From Sialis fuliginosa (taxonomy: Eukaryota > Arthropoda > Insecta > Megaloptera > Sialidae), in NCBI GenBank assembly GCA_961205875.1, contig OY540813.1, positions 18,013,001 to 18,077,000 of the forward strand: a stretch of 64,000 nt of DNA. Direction: 5' to 3'. Under the pieces are notes generated by a model. The model did no database searches. It saw only the letters and a program-made list of their open reading frames with translations, and was not told where the DNA came from. The position numbers and the translations under genes are program-made. Of this stretch, positions 13,696 to 26,399 are shown in pieces. How positions within the stretch are numbered: position 1 is the first letter of the stretch; each line of letters opens with the position of its first letter.

Positions 13696-13962
13696 CTTTT
13701 TCATATGTAAACATTTATGAAGGATATGACCAGCACGTTCCTCTGAGATGCCTATGGTGTTAGCTAGCTCACTCACTTTCACTTTGCGGTCATTCAACAT
13801 AATTTCACGAATTTTTCTAATGTTTTCTGGAGTAACTGCCTCACTCGTACGGTCACGACGAAACTCAGCAAACCAATATTTTATGGCTGAATTAACTGGG
13901 GCAGATGTGCCATAACACTTATCAAGCCATTCCTTTGTTTGGATGGTATTTTTTCCCATCAA
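13696..13962 (-). pseudogene. Mariner transposase, N-terminal fragment
   Basis: The first 89 codons read as the start of a mariner-family transposase. MGKNTIQTKEWLDKCYG is followed by the WFAEFRRDRTS region, then VTPENIRKIREIMLNDRKVK and the second helix-turn-helix (ELANTIGISEERAGHILHK). These helices bind the transposon ends. Compared with full-length members (about 345 residues), roughly a dozen residues around the usual GRP linker between the two helix-turn-helix motifs are missing, and everything after LHMKK is replaced by unrelated AT-rich sequence, so the catalytic DDD domain is absent. It cannot be an active transposase. The 5' flank up to about 14050 may hold the remaining element end. 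Family assignment is confident. Confidence 0.9.
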
Positions 13963-14907
13963 AAAAACAATGTTTAATCAAAACATGAAATTAACTTTTT
14001 TTCATGATTAAAAAAATAACAAAAGTAGCGTCACTTTGAAGGCTGTAACTTAAACAAGAGTACATGAAATATAAGCATAAGGATTTTTTGTTTATGTCGC
14101 CTTCTGTATCAGGCCATGTAGTAAATAAGGAAATAATAATCGATGATACTTATGATGTTGATGTATTTAATCTAATTAAACCTATAATTTATATTGAAGG
14201 TCAGGCTCGTATTAAGGAATTATAATAGATATAAAATATATAAAAATAACCAGGATTTGATTTTGAGTTTTATTTCGAAATTAAATTCTATTTATGTGAA
14301 AAAATCTCGATGGAATTTCTAGTTACATATATTCAATACATTCAATGTGGAAATAGTAGACGTATAAATAGATGGATTAAAAATGATAATCGCCACGCGT
14401 TATTTAGAAATAAAAACCTTTATTTTTTTAAAAAGGTTATTTAAATTCCTTGTTTTACTATGATTTACTATTTAGTCGACACAAAAGCCTACTTAGCCAG
14501 TTGGCAAATCCGTTACTGCTTGTATACCTTAATGTATTCTTGGTATACGTCTTTAGCTTTAAAATTAATTTAATTTGACACTGCACTGTTCGAGTAGTTA
14601 AATACATATATATATTTCAAAGTATAAAACCAATTCAGTTATATTTATTTTATGATAGAAATAATATATTAAATAGAAAAATATAGCGTCGTTGTCCCAC
14701 AAACATGAAACCTTTATAAAAAGAGAACACGAAGGAACAGTGAAGTGAAATCGTACACAATTCAATGGCAATCTCTTATGCAAATCTTTGCGAGCAATTC
14801 TTGTGTAGATAAATCCACCACCGCACCGGTTAAATGACAGAATGATACTGCGAGATAAGCTCACCCGTATAATTTCCTTGCTCATTTTTGGTCTTCCTGT
14901 GCCTTAC

Positions 14908-14990
14908 CAAGGTCACGACGTTCTTTTGCACGTAAACGCTAAAAATATCCCGCCACATTAAATCTGACAACGGAAGTTCTATTGTATCTG
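14908..14990 (-). CDS. Candidate internal exon, unidentified
   Basis: After the acceptor TGTTATTTCAG, a coding-like frame reads DTIELPLSDLMWRDIFSVYV and QKNVVTL up to a strong GTAAGG donor; the same frame stays open to a second donor (GTGAGC) at 14864. The base composition is richer than the flanks. The pattern ELP-LSDLMW-DI resembles the N-terminus of AMP-binding acyl-CoA synthetases, but the match is too short to name a family. I found no convincing partner exons. It could be an orphan exon of a long gene or a relic. Confidence 0.3.
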
Positions 14991-16170
14991 CTGAAATAAC
15001 AGTATTCTTGAAACGATTATTGGTAAGTACCTATGTTTTGTATTTATTTCAAATACAATGCATAAATTTATATGAATGTATTACTATAACATTTTATTGT
15101 TTATTTAAAACCAACATTTAAAACAAGGTTTACCCAATACTTTATTTTAAATAAAAAAACTGAGACATTCTCAGAAATATTACCGAATGCCTCATTTGAT
15201 ATAATAATCGATTCATGGGGGAACAGCATGTTCTATGTTTGATAAAATCATTTTTTTTACATTTTGTGAAAGTTTATCCGTTCTGAAAATCTACAGAGAT
15301 ATGGTATTCGTATTTAAGTTTAGAAGGTATGCGTTTGAATCTTTACGACGTACCAGCACAATTTGCTATTGTCAGGCGTCTTAAACTTAAAACGTATTTT
15401 TCTAAAATTTATATTTTTTGGTCTTGCAGTGACGGTTTCTCATGCTCTTATTAAATTAAATTAAAATTTTCAGGAAACATACACAATACTTTTTGTTTGT
15501 TTAAAGATAAAAAGATAGCTGTTGTTTTGGTGAAAATAATTTCACTTTCAGTAGCCACCATTTTGTTGAAAATTGAAATTTTGAAAAATTGTACTCTACA
15601 CGAAAGTTATGATTTAATATTCTTATCTTTTTTTTATTTCAAAGGTGCGTGATTGGTGCTGCCGTCAGATATGATATTCGAAAACACGCCCGGAAAATCT
15701 ATAATAATATACAGATTTTTTTATGTGGAGGGGGGTGGGGGGCTGAGAATTGATAATTCAAACTAAACACAAAAAATCCAAATTCAAATTAAGTTTTTTT
15801 TTTAAATAATTTAAGAAAAAACACAAATTTTCGAGCACTCGACGTCGTGTCCCCCCTTAAAAAAAACAGTGTGATTTTCTACAATCAATTTTTCAATGTT
15901 ATACTTGAGATTAGATTTTCCTGAAGTTTGATGCGGGTCAAAACATCCGTTTTTAAATAACAGCGCATATGATATATGCATAAATTATTTTGAAAATGTT
16001 CGAAATAAGTTCAGAGATACTTAATTCGTGTTATTTTTATTCGCTAAATAGAATTGAATAATTTCACTAATTATTCACAAAATAGAATTGTATAATTTTT
16101 ACACGATTATTTCAAGTTCCAACCTACTTCAGATATCAATTAGGTATTGCACTGAATATACATATAAATA

Positions 16171-16325
16171 TACAGGATGGTCCGGTTTTGGATACAGATA
16201 TTTTAAGAGCTGATTCCTTGGCTCATTGTGAGTAAAAAATTGTACGGGAAGGTGGGGTCTATCTTCAACACCCTCTGAGCTACAGGGTGTTTAAAAACTT
16301 CCTTCAGAGTAATACTTACAAACAA
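16171..16325 (+). repeat. Dispersed repeat R4, plus copy
   Basis: It starts TACAGGATGGTCCGGTTTTG and ends TAATACTTACAAACAAAG. It aligns with the inverted copy at 42779-42928. The opening TACAGG box is shared with other repeat starts in the window. Confidence 0.65.
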
Positions 16326-16700
16326 AGATTATCTCATAACTTCCAAAGTAACGTAACTAAAGCGATCCACATTGAGTCAGTTTCATAGGTAATTAACTAT
16401 AGTATTTTTCAGTATTATCGTTATTGCTAGCCGTGTTTCCAGTTCAGAGTTATTGCTCATCAAAGTCAAAAAATATATATATTTAAAAAAAAAATTATAT
16501 GAAAATGACAAATCTCTCCAAAAGTACCTATAATATATGGTATTTTTTATCATTATTTTGGTGTGTCATAATGTTACCTAAAAATTCACCATACAAAATT
16601 TGGACCTGGGTCTTACAGTTTTCCAGATATAAATTAATCTAAATAATCCCCAAAGTGACTATTTTGCTACCTACCCTATTAAATGAAACAGTCATATTTT

Positions 16701-16858
16701 TTTTGCCGCCAGCTCGCTCTTTTGCAAAACCGTTAAAAACTGAGCAATATAATGTAGTAAAGAATTGTGTAGAATAAAAAGATCTAAAATAATTCAACTA
16801 TATTTTTCAAAAATCCTAAACAATAATTCCGTAGCGAAGCCGCGGGCATAGCTAGTAG
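16701..16858 (-). repeat. Dispersed repeat R2 ending in a retroposon-like CGCGGGC..AGCTAGT tail
   Basis: The reverse complement shares TTATTTTAGATCTTTT(T/G)ATTC and GCAAAAGAGCG(A/C)(G/A)CTGGCGGCA with 8668-8805. The plus strand ends GAAGCCGCGGGCATAGCTAG, a tail frequent at insect retroposon and dispersed-repeat ends. Confidence 0.55.
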
Positions 16859-17146
16859 TAAATATGCAAATGAGTGAAATCTGACAACACCATATTATTA
16901 TGCCTCATTGGCAATAACGAGGGCTCAAGTAATTGCTCGTAAAAACAAAAACAATACCGTATCTGTGGTGATTTACAGAGTCTAGACTAGATTTCAGACC
17001 GAGTTATTAACTCCTCAGTACTTGGAATAATTTGCTACCCTTCATTTGAAATACTGCAGTTTATTTCTCTCTTTAAAAAAGCGAAAACGTAGTTGGGTGA
17101 GTTTGAACTATTGTAGAATTGGATTAGATTAGATGTCTTCTTATAT

Positions 17147-18668
17147 TATATGTAGAGTCACATGCAGAAGTGGTCGACCAGTTATCATTCAAAGCTTATC
17201 ACAAACTTAGTAGACTCCTCCCATTTGATTATTATCATTTCTCTATGTACCAAACAAAGACATAGGTATATTTTGAAACTTAGATAAAGAAGTACTTTTT
17301 GTTTATAGTACTCATATGTATATATATTTGTGCGATTAAATTATTATGTATGTAATCTATTAAAAATTGTATAAGTAAATTTAGTGGCAATAAATATATA
17401 ATATTTCGAATTTTAGTACTTAAATATGTTAAACTTGATAAAAAATTAATTAATGAAATAGACGTATATTTATCTTTTTATTTAAAATGTTGTAACTATA
17501 TAAGCTCCGTCCGATAGCCGATGATGTTTGTCTTAATATTTTTGAATCTGTTGTAAGCGATTCTGATCTTTAGGATGGCAGACGACTTTTGAAGCCCTTA
17601 GTTCTTGTAATTTGTTAATCAATTTTAAGTATTTTGCGATTGTCGAGTGCTTAAAACTGACAATGGAAAATCACATCTATCTACATTTGTTAATTCCTGT
17701 TGACTAACATTACCAACTGAAATTTTTACAGTGTTAGATTACTGATTTACTAATTTGTGCTAATTATGATGATTTTGTATTAATTTTATTAATTATTATT
17801 CTGTGCCTTTTGTTCTAAGACAAGGAAACTGTTTATAAAGTTTTGTTATTTTGTATTGTAATTTTATATAATTTCTCTTCGTTAAATTAACTTAAAAATG
17901 ATGAAAAAGTTTTCTTGACTTTAAATATGAAGCTAAACTTTTCACAATAAAATTTAATTTGAATAGTTTACAAACTATGTTTTGTTTCAGTTTTTACGAA
18001 CAATGAATCAATTCATATACTATGCCATATACTATGAATACAACTAAATTAAATGATAAATTAAAGTCACAATAAGCAACTTAATAATAAGAATTCTATT
18101 GAATAAATCAGTGACACCAATTTATTGTATTATTTATAACATGGAATGTTGTCCGGATTACAAAGAAGAAGTCGAATAATAATCAAAGGTTAATTCCTCG
18201 CAATGTACTATTGGCTTCAGAAGTCGTCTGCCACCGTAAAGGTCAGAATCGCTTACAACAGATTTCAAAATATTAAGACAAACATCATCGATTATCTTTT
18301 TCTAAGGCTGAACTTATATAGTTACAACATTTTAAATAAAAACACAAATATACGTTCATTTCATAAATTAATTTTGTATCAAGTTTAACATATTTAAATA
18401 CTAAAATTCGGAATATCAAATATTTATTGCCACAAAATTTACTTATACAATTTTCAATAGATTATACATAATAATTTAATCGCACAAATATATATATGAG
18501 TACCATTAACGAAGAGAAGCAATTGAGCTTCAAAATATCTGTCTTTGTTTGGTACATGGAAAAATGATTTAAATATTATAACAATCAAATGCGAAGAGCC
18601 TAGTAAGTTTATGATAAGCATATTCAAATGAAAACTGGTTGACCACTTCTGCATGCGACTCTACATAT
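17147..18668. repeat. Large inverted repeat, arms about 450 nt
   Basis: The left arm, about 17147-17605, pairs with the right arm, 18212-18668. The outer ends read TGTAGAGTC(A/G)CATGCAGAAG, and the inner ends share GTAAGCGATTCTGA and GGCAGACGACTT (inverted at AAGTCGTCTGCC). About 600 nt of AT-rich spacer separates the arms. Arms differ by scattered substitutions and small gaps. It may be a foldback transposon or an inverted duplication. Confidence 0.72.
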
Positions 18669-19464
18669 TTTGTATCTATGTATATACCTATATCTCATTT
18701 TAATGAGTAAGTTATACCAAAACTGTAAACACAAGCTAATTAAAAATAAATGAAACAAATTGAATTATTAAAGAATAAAAACTGTATGATATATTAAACA
18801 AAGTACACTAATAAAATATAAATCCACGTTGGAAACTTTATATTATGCACATAATTGTCGGTAGTATATTTTGTTTAAGTGTCTCATTAAAATTTTCATA
18901 TTGCATGTTGAGTTTACAACGCGCTTGTCTTTATTTTCCAAAATGGTGTATTAAATAAAAATGCGGGCAAAAGGTAAAAGAGAATGGGGTAGTTTAAAGT
19001 GTTTACACACTTAATATACTCGGGAAACATTACTGCGGTCCCCACATGTTAGAATCTGTTTATTTAAATTGTAAATTTAACTCTGGGGTCGCTTTAAAAT
19101 TTTGACATTATTGTATCTGGGATTTAAGATGGATTTTGTGTCTTTAATTTTACTCTTTACACGTGAATACCTATTTTTCATATCGAGTTTTTTTTAAATA
19201 CTACAAAGAAAATGGAACGTAGTTTACATGAAATGGGAACAATTAATTATTAAACAAAAATTTTTATTTTTGAGTCAAAATTTGAAAAAGTTCTAATAGC
19301 CCTAATGGGGCCACAGTACAACCGGGACTCAAAATTAAGGTAGTCATTGAGAAGGCTCTCTCTAGATCTTTTAACTTTTATTCCAAACATTATTCTTGAA
19401 AAAGCATTCCTTTCAAAATAATTCTGTGTTAAAATGGGACAGCCTGAGTGTATTTAAAGTATAG

Positions 19465-19987
19465 GTAGGGTCAACTGGGGTAAAAGTGAAACAAAATACA
19501 AATCTTTAATGTTTTTTGACAGTAAACGATACAAATTTATACATTAATTTTTTCTACTAGATGCACTTATGAATAACCATTTTAAATACTTATATCATTT
19601 GAACTGTACGATACAACACGGACTTTAAAAAAAATATGTTTCATTTTTAACTTCTATTTTTGGAAAAAATGAAACAGGTAAGGGAAAAAGGCCTCTAATG
19701 GAAAATATTTATCTTCTTTGTGGCATATCATTGTGAAATTGTAACTTTAACAGAAAGTTATGTGCAAATAATTAAAATTTAATTCACACGTTTTGACAAC
19801 GACTAACAGGGAAATCTGTAGGGGTGACACATTAGGCGATTCATATTTTTAGGTCGCTTTAACAAACCTTTAATGATAATGTCAGTTCTTATAACTCTCC
19901 TATAAACAAATTAGTTTTTTAGTTGCAAGCTTGTTTCACTTTTACCCCATTTTTTTGGTATTTCATATTTACCCCACTCGACCCTAC
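19465..19987. mobile_element. Non-autonomous element with GTAGGGTC ends
   Basis: The left end GTAGGGTCAACTGGGGTAAA is inverted at the right, where the minus strand reads GTAGGGTCGAGTGGGGTAAA. A second GGGGTAAAAGTGAAAC motif occurs inside both ends. No target duplication is clear. No gene inside. Confidence 0.6.
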
Positions 19988-20177
19988 ATATACAGCTAGA
20001 TTATAATTATGTATGTTATTTAATTTTTAAATGCATCTATTAAAATAAAATATATTTAAAGAGCTTATTAACTTATTGCAAAGTACAGAAATATTATCTT
20101 CACTTTATAATACTGTATACTGGTGATCAAAAATACCGGAAGCCTGCTTTAGTAAATGCCAATTATACAACTAATAA

Positions 20178-20447
20178 TCGAAACTTCACTCATCGTTCAA
20201 AGGTTCAAAAGGTCGTCGATTTGAATTCATTAAGTTTAACTATAGTGAACATATTATACATATAATCAGATTTCCAACTGCTGAATGTATGTGGAGGTTC
20301 AAAGTCAATATAATAAAAGCTTTTCATGGATTTGAAAATGCTCCTGATATGATAGCGCAAATATATTTTAGAAATAATTTATTTCGCGCCACTGATATGT
20401 CAATATTTACAATGAGTACAGAAGATTTCAAATTCCAGTTTAGATAA
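20178..20447 (+). CDS. Candidate terminal exon or small ORF, unidentified
   Basis: An 89-codon stop-free frame with an in-frame ATG at 20289 (MWRFKVNIIKAFHGFENAPD, then IYFRNNLFRATDM). The TAA is at 20445, and an AATAAA lies 67 nt further on, at 20515-20520. Possible acceptors inside the frame are AACTATAG (ending 20245) and ATAATCAG (ending near 20270). The mixed, protein-like composition supports coding, but no family is recognised and no upstream exon was found. Chance cannot be excluded. Confidence 0.3.
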   Translation, partial: SKLHSSFKGSKGRRFEFIKFNYSEHIIHIIRFPTAECMWRFKVNIIKAFHGFENAPDMIAQIYFRNNLFRATDMSIFTMSTEDFKFQFR

Positions 20448-21001
20448 TTGTGTATGTGTGTGTGTGTTAAACAAAGAAAACTTTGTGAATGGTCTGTGGT
20501 GGGTGTTTTTTGGGAATAAATTATATTGAAATATACCTATATATAATGTATATATATATAAAAAATTGTTTTCATTCTTTTAGACAAACTATATATTGTA
20601 TATACATATTTGTATACAGTTTCAGTTGGTTTAAAAAATAGATCTGTTGAATGTAGTAATGGGAATTATTTAAATGTGTAACATTTTAATTGCCACAGTA
20701 ATTAAGGGGCTTTAATAATGTATGCATATAAATTGTGTAGATTTTCTACAGTTAATCCATTTTTAAATGTCTGCTCTGTAACCATAAAGGTGAATAGGTT
20801 AAAACATTATTGAAATCTGATAAAGAAGTATGTATTTAACTCGTAAACCGATAATAAATTACCTTCCTGATGACGCTCGGTGCCCAACTCGAGCATAAAA
20901 AATAGTCATGTGATAGATTTTTGAAAAAAAGGGTGTGGTTGTGTTGAGATGCACAGTCGAGGGATTGGCTCGAATACGTTCCAAAACCAAGGTCTCGTCA
21001 T

Positions 21002-21118
21002 TTACGGCAGTGGGGTTAGATAAAAATCAGAATTATGATATGCTTGCGTCGTCTTTAACCAAGCCGCCGACTTTTGGCGTGCTCTGTACCTCCTGACCCT
21101 TTCAGCCACTGAATTTTC
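21002..21118 (-). pseudogene. Short coding relic with an RVRRYRARQ motif
   Basis: A 38-codon frame reads ENSVAERVRRYRARQKSAAW and continues to a stop. The basic AERVRRYRARQK string resembles motifs often met in insect proteins carried by mobile elements. There is no start codon, and a stop lies directly upstream in frame. Probably a decayed repeat-derived fragment. Confidence 0.2.
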
Positions 21119-21630
21119 CTATAGCAGTTGAGACACTCTTTTTAATGCTGTTCGTCTTTTATAGTTCAAACCGCCGTGTGTTTTAGCCGATATTATAATT
21201 AATTTTTATTATTATATAATATTTTCACTGACTATAACTAATTAACTGATTTGATTTGTACTTGTACCCCGTAGATTTAATCGAGATCTATAACTCGAGA
21301 CCAAAACCAGCCTACTAGTTGCTCTGAGTGTCGAGCTATACTGATTGTAAATTTACATTAACGCGCAAAATACCGGGGGTGACTCAGTGTTTAATGGTTA
21401 AAGACCAATACCAAAGTCATCCCAGTCGGACTTTTAATTTCTGAGTTATTCAATGGTTTTAGATTATCCTAAAAACGTTACATCGTTTCTGACCTCCAAC
21501 ATTAGACTTTATATATTCACGTCAAAAAGCTCAGCTAGATTAAGTTTTGATGCCACTATTGTTATAAATCCCAAAGAAGTAAATATCAATTTAAATTGTT
21601 AATGTTAAATACTATAAAGAATTAGCTCTA

Positions 21631-21864
21631 GAGCAAAAGCTAAACTAACGCTATCTGCAAGTTAACAAATCACCATTAATTTGCTCGGGATTTTAAAGCA
21701 GTGGTATTAATGCATAAGCATTTTATGAGGTAAAATTGTCACTACTGCTTGTAGATCGCTGATTTCTTAACGCACATGCATCATAGTCATTCATATAAAC
21801 TATACCATCCATTAAAACTGTCATATTTAATAATCCACAGATAGCGTTAGTTTTGCTTTTGCTC
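21631..21864. mobile_element. Short MITE with 27-bp terminal inverted repeats
   Basis: The left GAGCAAAAGCTAAACTAACG, continuing CTATCTG, is inverted at the right end with one mismatch. Total length 234 bp, no coding frame. Target duplication not clear. Confidence 0.68.
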
Positions 21865-21879
21865 AATAACACGAAATAG

Positions 21880-22040
21880 AAACGTTATTTACTATAGTAA
21901 AAAATTTCAACTTTCTAGTTTTTATATAGTTAACGAGATATTTTGCTGTGACGAACGACCAAATAGACAGACAGATGAACGGATGGACGGACTACAAAGT
22001 GAGATGTATATGGTTCAGATCGTAGACCAAAGGTATCCTA
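21880..22040 (+). repeat. Dispersed GACGGAC-type repeat, copy 1
   Basis: AACGAGATATTTTGCTGTGA is followed by GACAGACAGATGAACGGATG and GGACGGACTACAAAGTGAGA. It shares its core with 24620-24745. Confidence 0.45.
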
Positions 22041-24619
22041 AAAACGAAATTAGTTTCCCTTGAGCTGCCACTGAAGTTTATACAGTACTTAATTAACTTC
22101 CAACTGCTTTTGAATGAATTCACTGATAATATTATTTGATTATGGCGACTGCAAACTCTCCACTATGTAAATTAAATTATTTAGAAATTGCGTCTGGCAA
22201 ATAGAACGAAAAGAAAAATACAAAATCTCTGTTGAACTAGCATGTAACAAATAGTTTCATACAATCTCGTGCTATTGTATTTTTATCCTCTCTCTCTCTC
22301 TTTTTATTTTGTATATGTAACATCAACAATAAAAATTGTATGTTCTTGTTTTGTGCATACTTTCACATTTTTTTTAAGTCAGTATTTTTTATTTGTGAAA
22401 TTTACATGATGTACAGACTTCAGAAATATTTTTATGTACGTTTCATAATAATTTTGTCAATTTAAATGTTCTTTAACGGTAAACTACATCGATGAGTTCC
22501 TTTAAATATGTAAATAAAAATAAATAAGATTGGGTAGGTATACATATATATAATTTCACAATTCTAGTTACTAGTAATTATTGTAAAATTATTTATCTAA
22601 AATTATACATGTGTTTACTTCTAGTACTATACATTTTTCAAAATTCTAACATACCTTTATTATTATACCTATATATTATTAATAATTGTAATCATAAAAT
22701 AATAAATAAAATAGAAAACATAAAAATTACTTGTGTGTTTCAGTTCGGTTCTGTTTCAGGTTCAGAGTCAAATTACAAAAATTTGTTTAGTTCCGGTTCG
22801 ACAAAAATATTTTAAATATAAATACATAGATTATTATCTTAAATTAATATAACATTATTCTATATGGTATTTCTTTAAGAAAATACATTAAATTATAAAA
22901 ATTGTGTTTTCTACATATTCTTTTACAGCTTCGTAAAACTATTTGTATAGCATACGTTCTTTTCGATCGAATGTAATTACAATTACATTTATAGTGTCAA
23001 TAATAATATAATATAAAAATAATAATAATATAATAGTAGTGACTTTAAAATATTCACTTTAAATCTACATCGTGAGTTCCGGCCGGAATTCCGGTACACC
23101 TCTAGAAATCAATAATAACAATTCATTTTTTTAAGTACCAGTATAAGGAACACAATAATAAATTGTGTAACGTTACTAAAAATTTATTTTTTAAGTTTCC
23201 ATCACTGAAATAAATAAATATAAGATATTTTCTATTCGTGATAATATTTAAATAAATATTTTCATAAAGAAACGCAGTGTGTATAGTATATATGAACCCT
23301 TTCGAAATTGAGGATATAATATAAGCAGAGAAAACGGCTCTAGGTTATTTGGCTGACATTGGATGTTCTGCACACCGGCGTCATCTTCTCTGCTCTATAC
23401 AGTTCCACTTGAACTAACTTTTGTATTGAGCAGTCTTTTGTTTTAGCGAGTGTTTTTTTTTAAAGCTCCTCACTCAAGAATGACAAGTGGTGAAAAACTT
23501 CGATATTTTATTTTAAAATAAAAGTGTATTTTTTTAACTCTCTTATACTGTTTATAAAAATGTATAGCTCTACTGAAAAATTTTCAAGATAATGATTTTG
23601 ATGGAAATATTTATTTTAATCTCCCTTCAAATGTTGAATATTTTCCCCACACTTGTTTGTTTGTTTGCGTTGTAACTCAAAAATGGTAAAAGAAGGATGA
23701 ACATTTTTGCATTGAAAATGTATGCTTAATTTTGACATTTTTTAAATGGCGAGTATTTAAAAAGTTCTAGGGAATATTATTATGTATATTATATAATAAA
23801 AATTCCATAGAATGTTATTTATTATAATTTATGTTCCATTAATTTTTTATATCTTGTACCAATTAATGAGAAATGATTTTTTTATATACATATGTACTTG
23901 TGTATTCACAGTATGAGTTATACCTAATACAGTTCTGTATCACATACGGTATTTTTTTTTCTAAATAATTAGGTTATACTCGTATGAAATACGTAGATTA
24001 TTGTTTGTACATACAATGTTTACACATTTATATGAAATATTTTCATAGAATGGTCATTACCGAGATAATTGCGAAAAACCAGCCCCATTTCATTGCGTTC
24101 CGCCCGATAGATTTTTAATAAATAATTTTGTAATGATGTCTACATTAGATTGGTAATCAATTTTCTATTAATATCTCTCCGGCCACTACATAATTTCACA
24201 TTTTTTGCATGTCATCTACTAGGTTCACAATTTATATTGAACTACAATAGAGGCGATGAGTTACAAAATCGTTCGTTCCATTTAACAAAAAATCGAGATG
24301 TTTTGAATTATTTTATATTGTAATGTCAATTTTGAGTAAAAATACTACTAATATCTACTGATAGAGATCTAAATTTTGAAACCCCACATGTTAGGGTATA
24401 CAATTTTTATTTATTTTTTTATTTGCTTTAAAGCCTCCTGTAGGCGCCATTTTAGATTTAAAAAAAATTAGAAAAAGGGTCAAATTCCACTGGTTCGGTT
24501 ATGCATTTTGACGTGTCACATGCCTTGGTATAAAATTTTTTTTGTCTTGCTTTGGCCCCTTCGCGCCCCCTTTGAAAAATTATTTTTTCAAAAAATTTGT
24601 ATATATTTTACTAAAGGGC
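22041..24619. other. No gene seen
   Basis: AT-rich spacer. A palindromic GTTCCGGCCGGAATTCCGG at 23083-23101 and CAGTTCGGTTCTGTTTCAGG near 22740 look like end fragments of decayed elements. Confidence 0.4.
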
Positions 24620-24745
24620 ATCATTTATATGTTCAGTAAAAATTTCAAGTTTCTAGCTTATATAGGTTACAAGATATTTTGCTTTGGCTAAAAAGGACGG
24701 ACGGACGACAAACTGAGATTAATAGGGCTTTTTTGGAACTCTAAT
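24620..24745 (+). repeat. Dispersed GACGGAC-type repeat, copy 2
   Basis: AAATTTCAAGTTTCTAGCTT, ACAAGATATTTTGCTTTGGC and GGACGGACGGACGACAAACT parallel the copy near 21.9 kb. An upstream AT-rich part from 24350 may belong to the same unit. Confidence 0.45.
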
Positions 24746-25829
24746 AACAATAACCAACACACATAAAAAGTAAAATATAAAAACTATTACAAAAATATCA
24801 TACCTAATATATTCTTTTTGAATGCATACATTTTATTTTGCAATATTATCGTAGCAAAGAACATTGGTAAGCACTTCTTTGAAGTGTGCATTATTGAATG
24901 CATATTGTAGTTATCGATTTTATTAAATTTCTTATAAAGTTTTGAAGTATTCAAGAGGAGTTTTTTTTATCTACCTCTAACAAGTTATGTCTTTTCGGTT
25001 CACCACGATGGTTTTTTTACCGATTTTAGTATTTTGTATACGCCCTAAATAAAAGACAGTACATATTTAAACTACTAAAATCCGGTGTTTTTTTAGTTAT
25101 ATTGATAATATTCATTTCAAATTTTGCATAAAAAGGTTCATTTTGAACTTTTGATACATAGTTAATTTTCTACCCCTAAAGCCTTAGTAAGCAACTGAAA
25201 TATAATTTTTTGACTAATGTAGTTTTTATAATACAAAAATTTCAAAACAAAAAATTGATAGAGTACACTAAACGACATAAATTGAATTCAAAATAAAAAA
25301 ACTCCAGCTCCCCCCCATCAAGATGTAAAGAGCAATAAATAACGATAAATAAAAATTAAATGTCTGTTTAATCCAGACTATAAAAAAAAGATCGATACAT
25401 TCTAGCGAATTAATGTTACCATGTATAAAAATGTTATTTCAATTTGATGTGTCATTTTTATGACATAATATACTCTATTTATAACAAAAAATATGATATT
25501 TTATAGCTATGTTACTGTATTTCCTAGCATATATCATATTGTAAAAAGAGTTCATCATAATTTATTTCACTCGCAGTTCTTTTTAAGGAATTTATGGCGC
25601 AACGTTACAACTTGGTACGTTTGTGGTTAGCAAGTTACACGAGTATCATTGCACCTTGTATGTACTAAGAAAATTAGATTTTCGTCATATGCAATACAAA
25701 TGCTATGTTTATGTATGTAAGAGAAAACTTAATTAATTTAGAAATTTATTCTACAAAGCTTGCCATGTGTTCTTAGTTTTGTCATATCCAAAGGATAACA
25801 GTAAGCAATATGATCATTTCAGAAAATAG

Positions 25830-26000
25830 GAAAAAAGTCCATTTAATCTTTTTGTTTCACGTTAAAAAAAACACTTTTCGTAGCGTGTATGTGTCTATTT
25901 CTTTCGTAAAACCTTGTTACACGTATAATTCATGAACTTTTGAACGGATTTAAATTTGTTCTGATAATAGTAGATGGTGAAAGGGGGCGGGGAGTATATA
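25830..26000 (+). repeat. Dispersed repeat R1, diverged internal piece
   Basis: It shares TTTCACGTTAA, AACACTTTTCGTA, CCTTGTTACACGTATAA and TCATGAACTTTTGAACGGAT with the middle of R1; both ends are missing. Confidence 0.5.
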
Positions 26001-26399
26001 ATAAATTGTATCTTTTTATATAATTTATATAGGAAATATTATTCTACTTAGCTTCAAATTTAATTAATATTAGGATATAAAAATTAATATTTAAATATGT
26101 ATAATTGTATACAGTGAAATTTCGGATTGTAGAAGGTTTTGACATGTTTATCTTTTTCAAATTTCAGAAGTACACAGAAAAAAAATTACATCAGGCCAAA
26201 ATAATCCTAATCAATAGTATATTAATATTAAAATACTCGTATACTCACATGCGCTGGAAGAAAACAATAACTTCTTTTTTTAAACAATATTTCGAAGATA
26301 TTTTTCTCATGCTTTTACTATTTTTATCTGATTAAGTTATGATAGATATACATTAAGCAGAATATAACTCGTAGACGATCTATCGATATTTCACATCGT

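Noticed and set aside
15640-15704. Possible minus-strand terminal exon (FPGVFSNIISDGSTNHAPLK)
   Set aside because: Good acceptor but only 20 codons, no poly(A) support, and no partner exon.
15727-15744. G-rich run as a G-quadruplex element
   Set aside because: GGAGGGGGGTGGGGGG could fold, but it is an isolated low-complexity run with no gene nearby to regulate.
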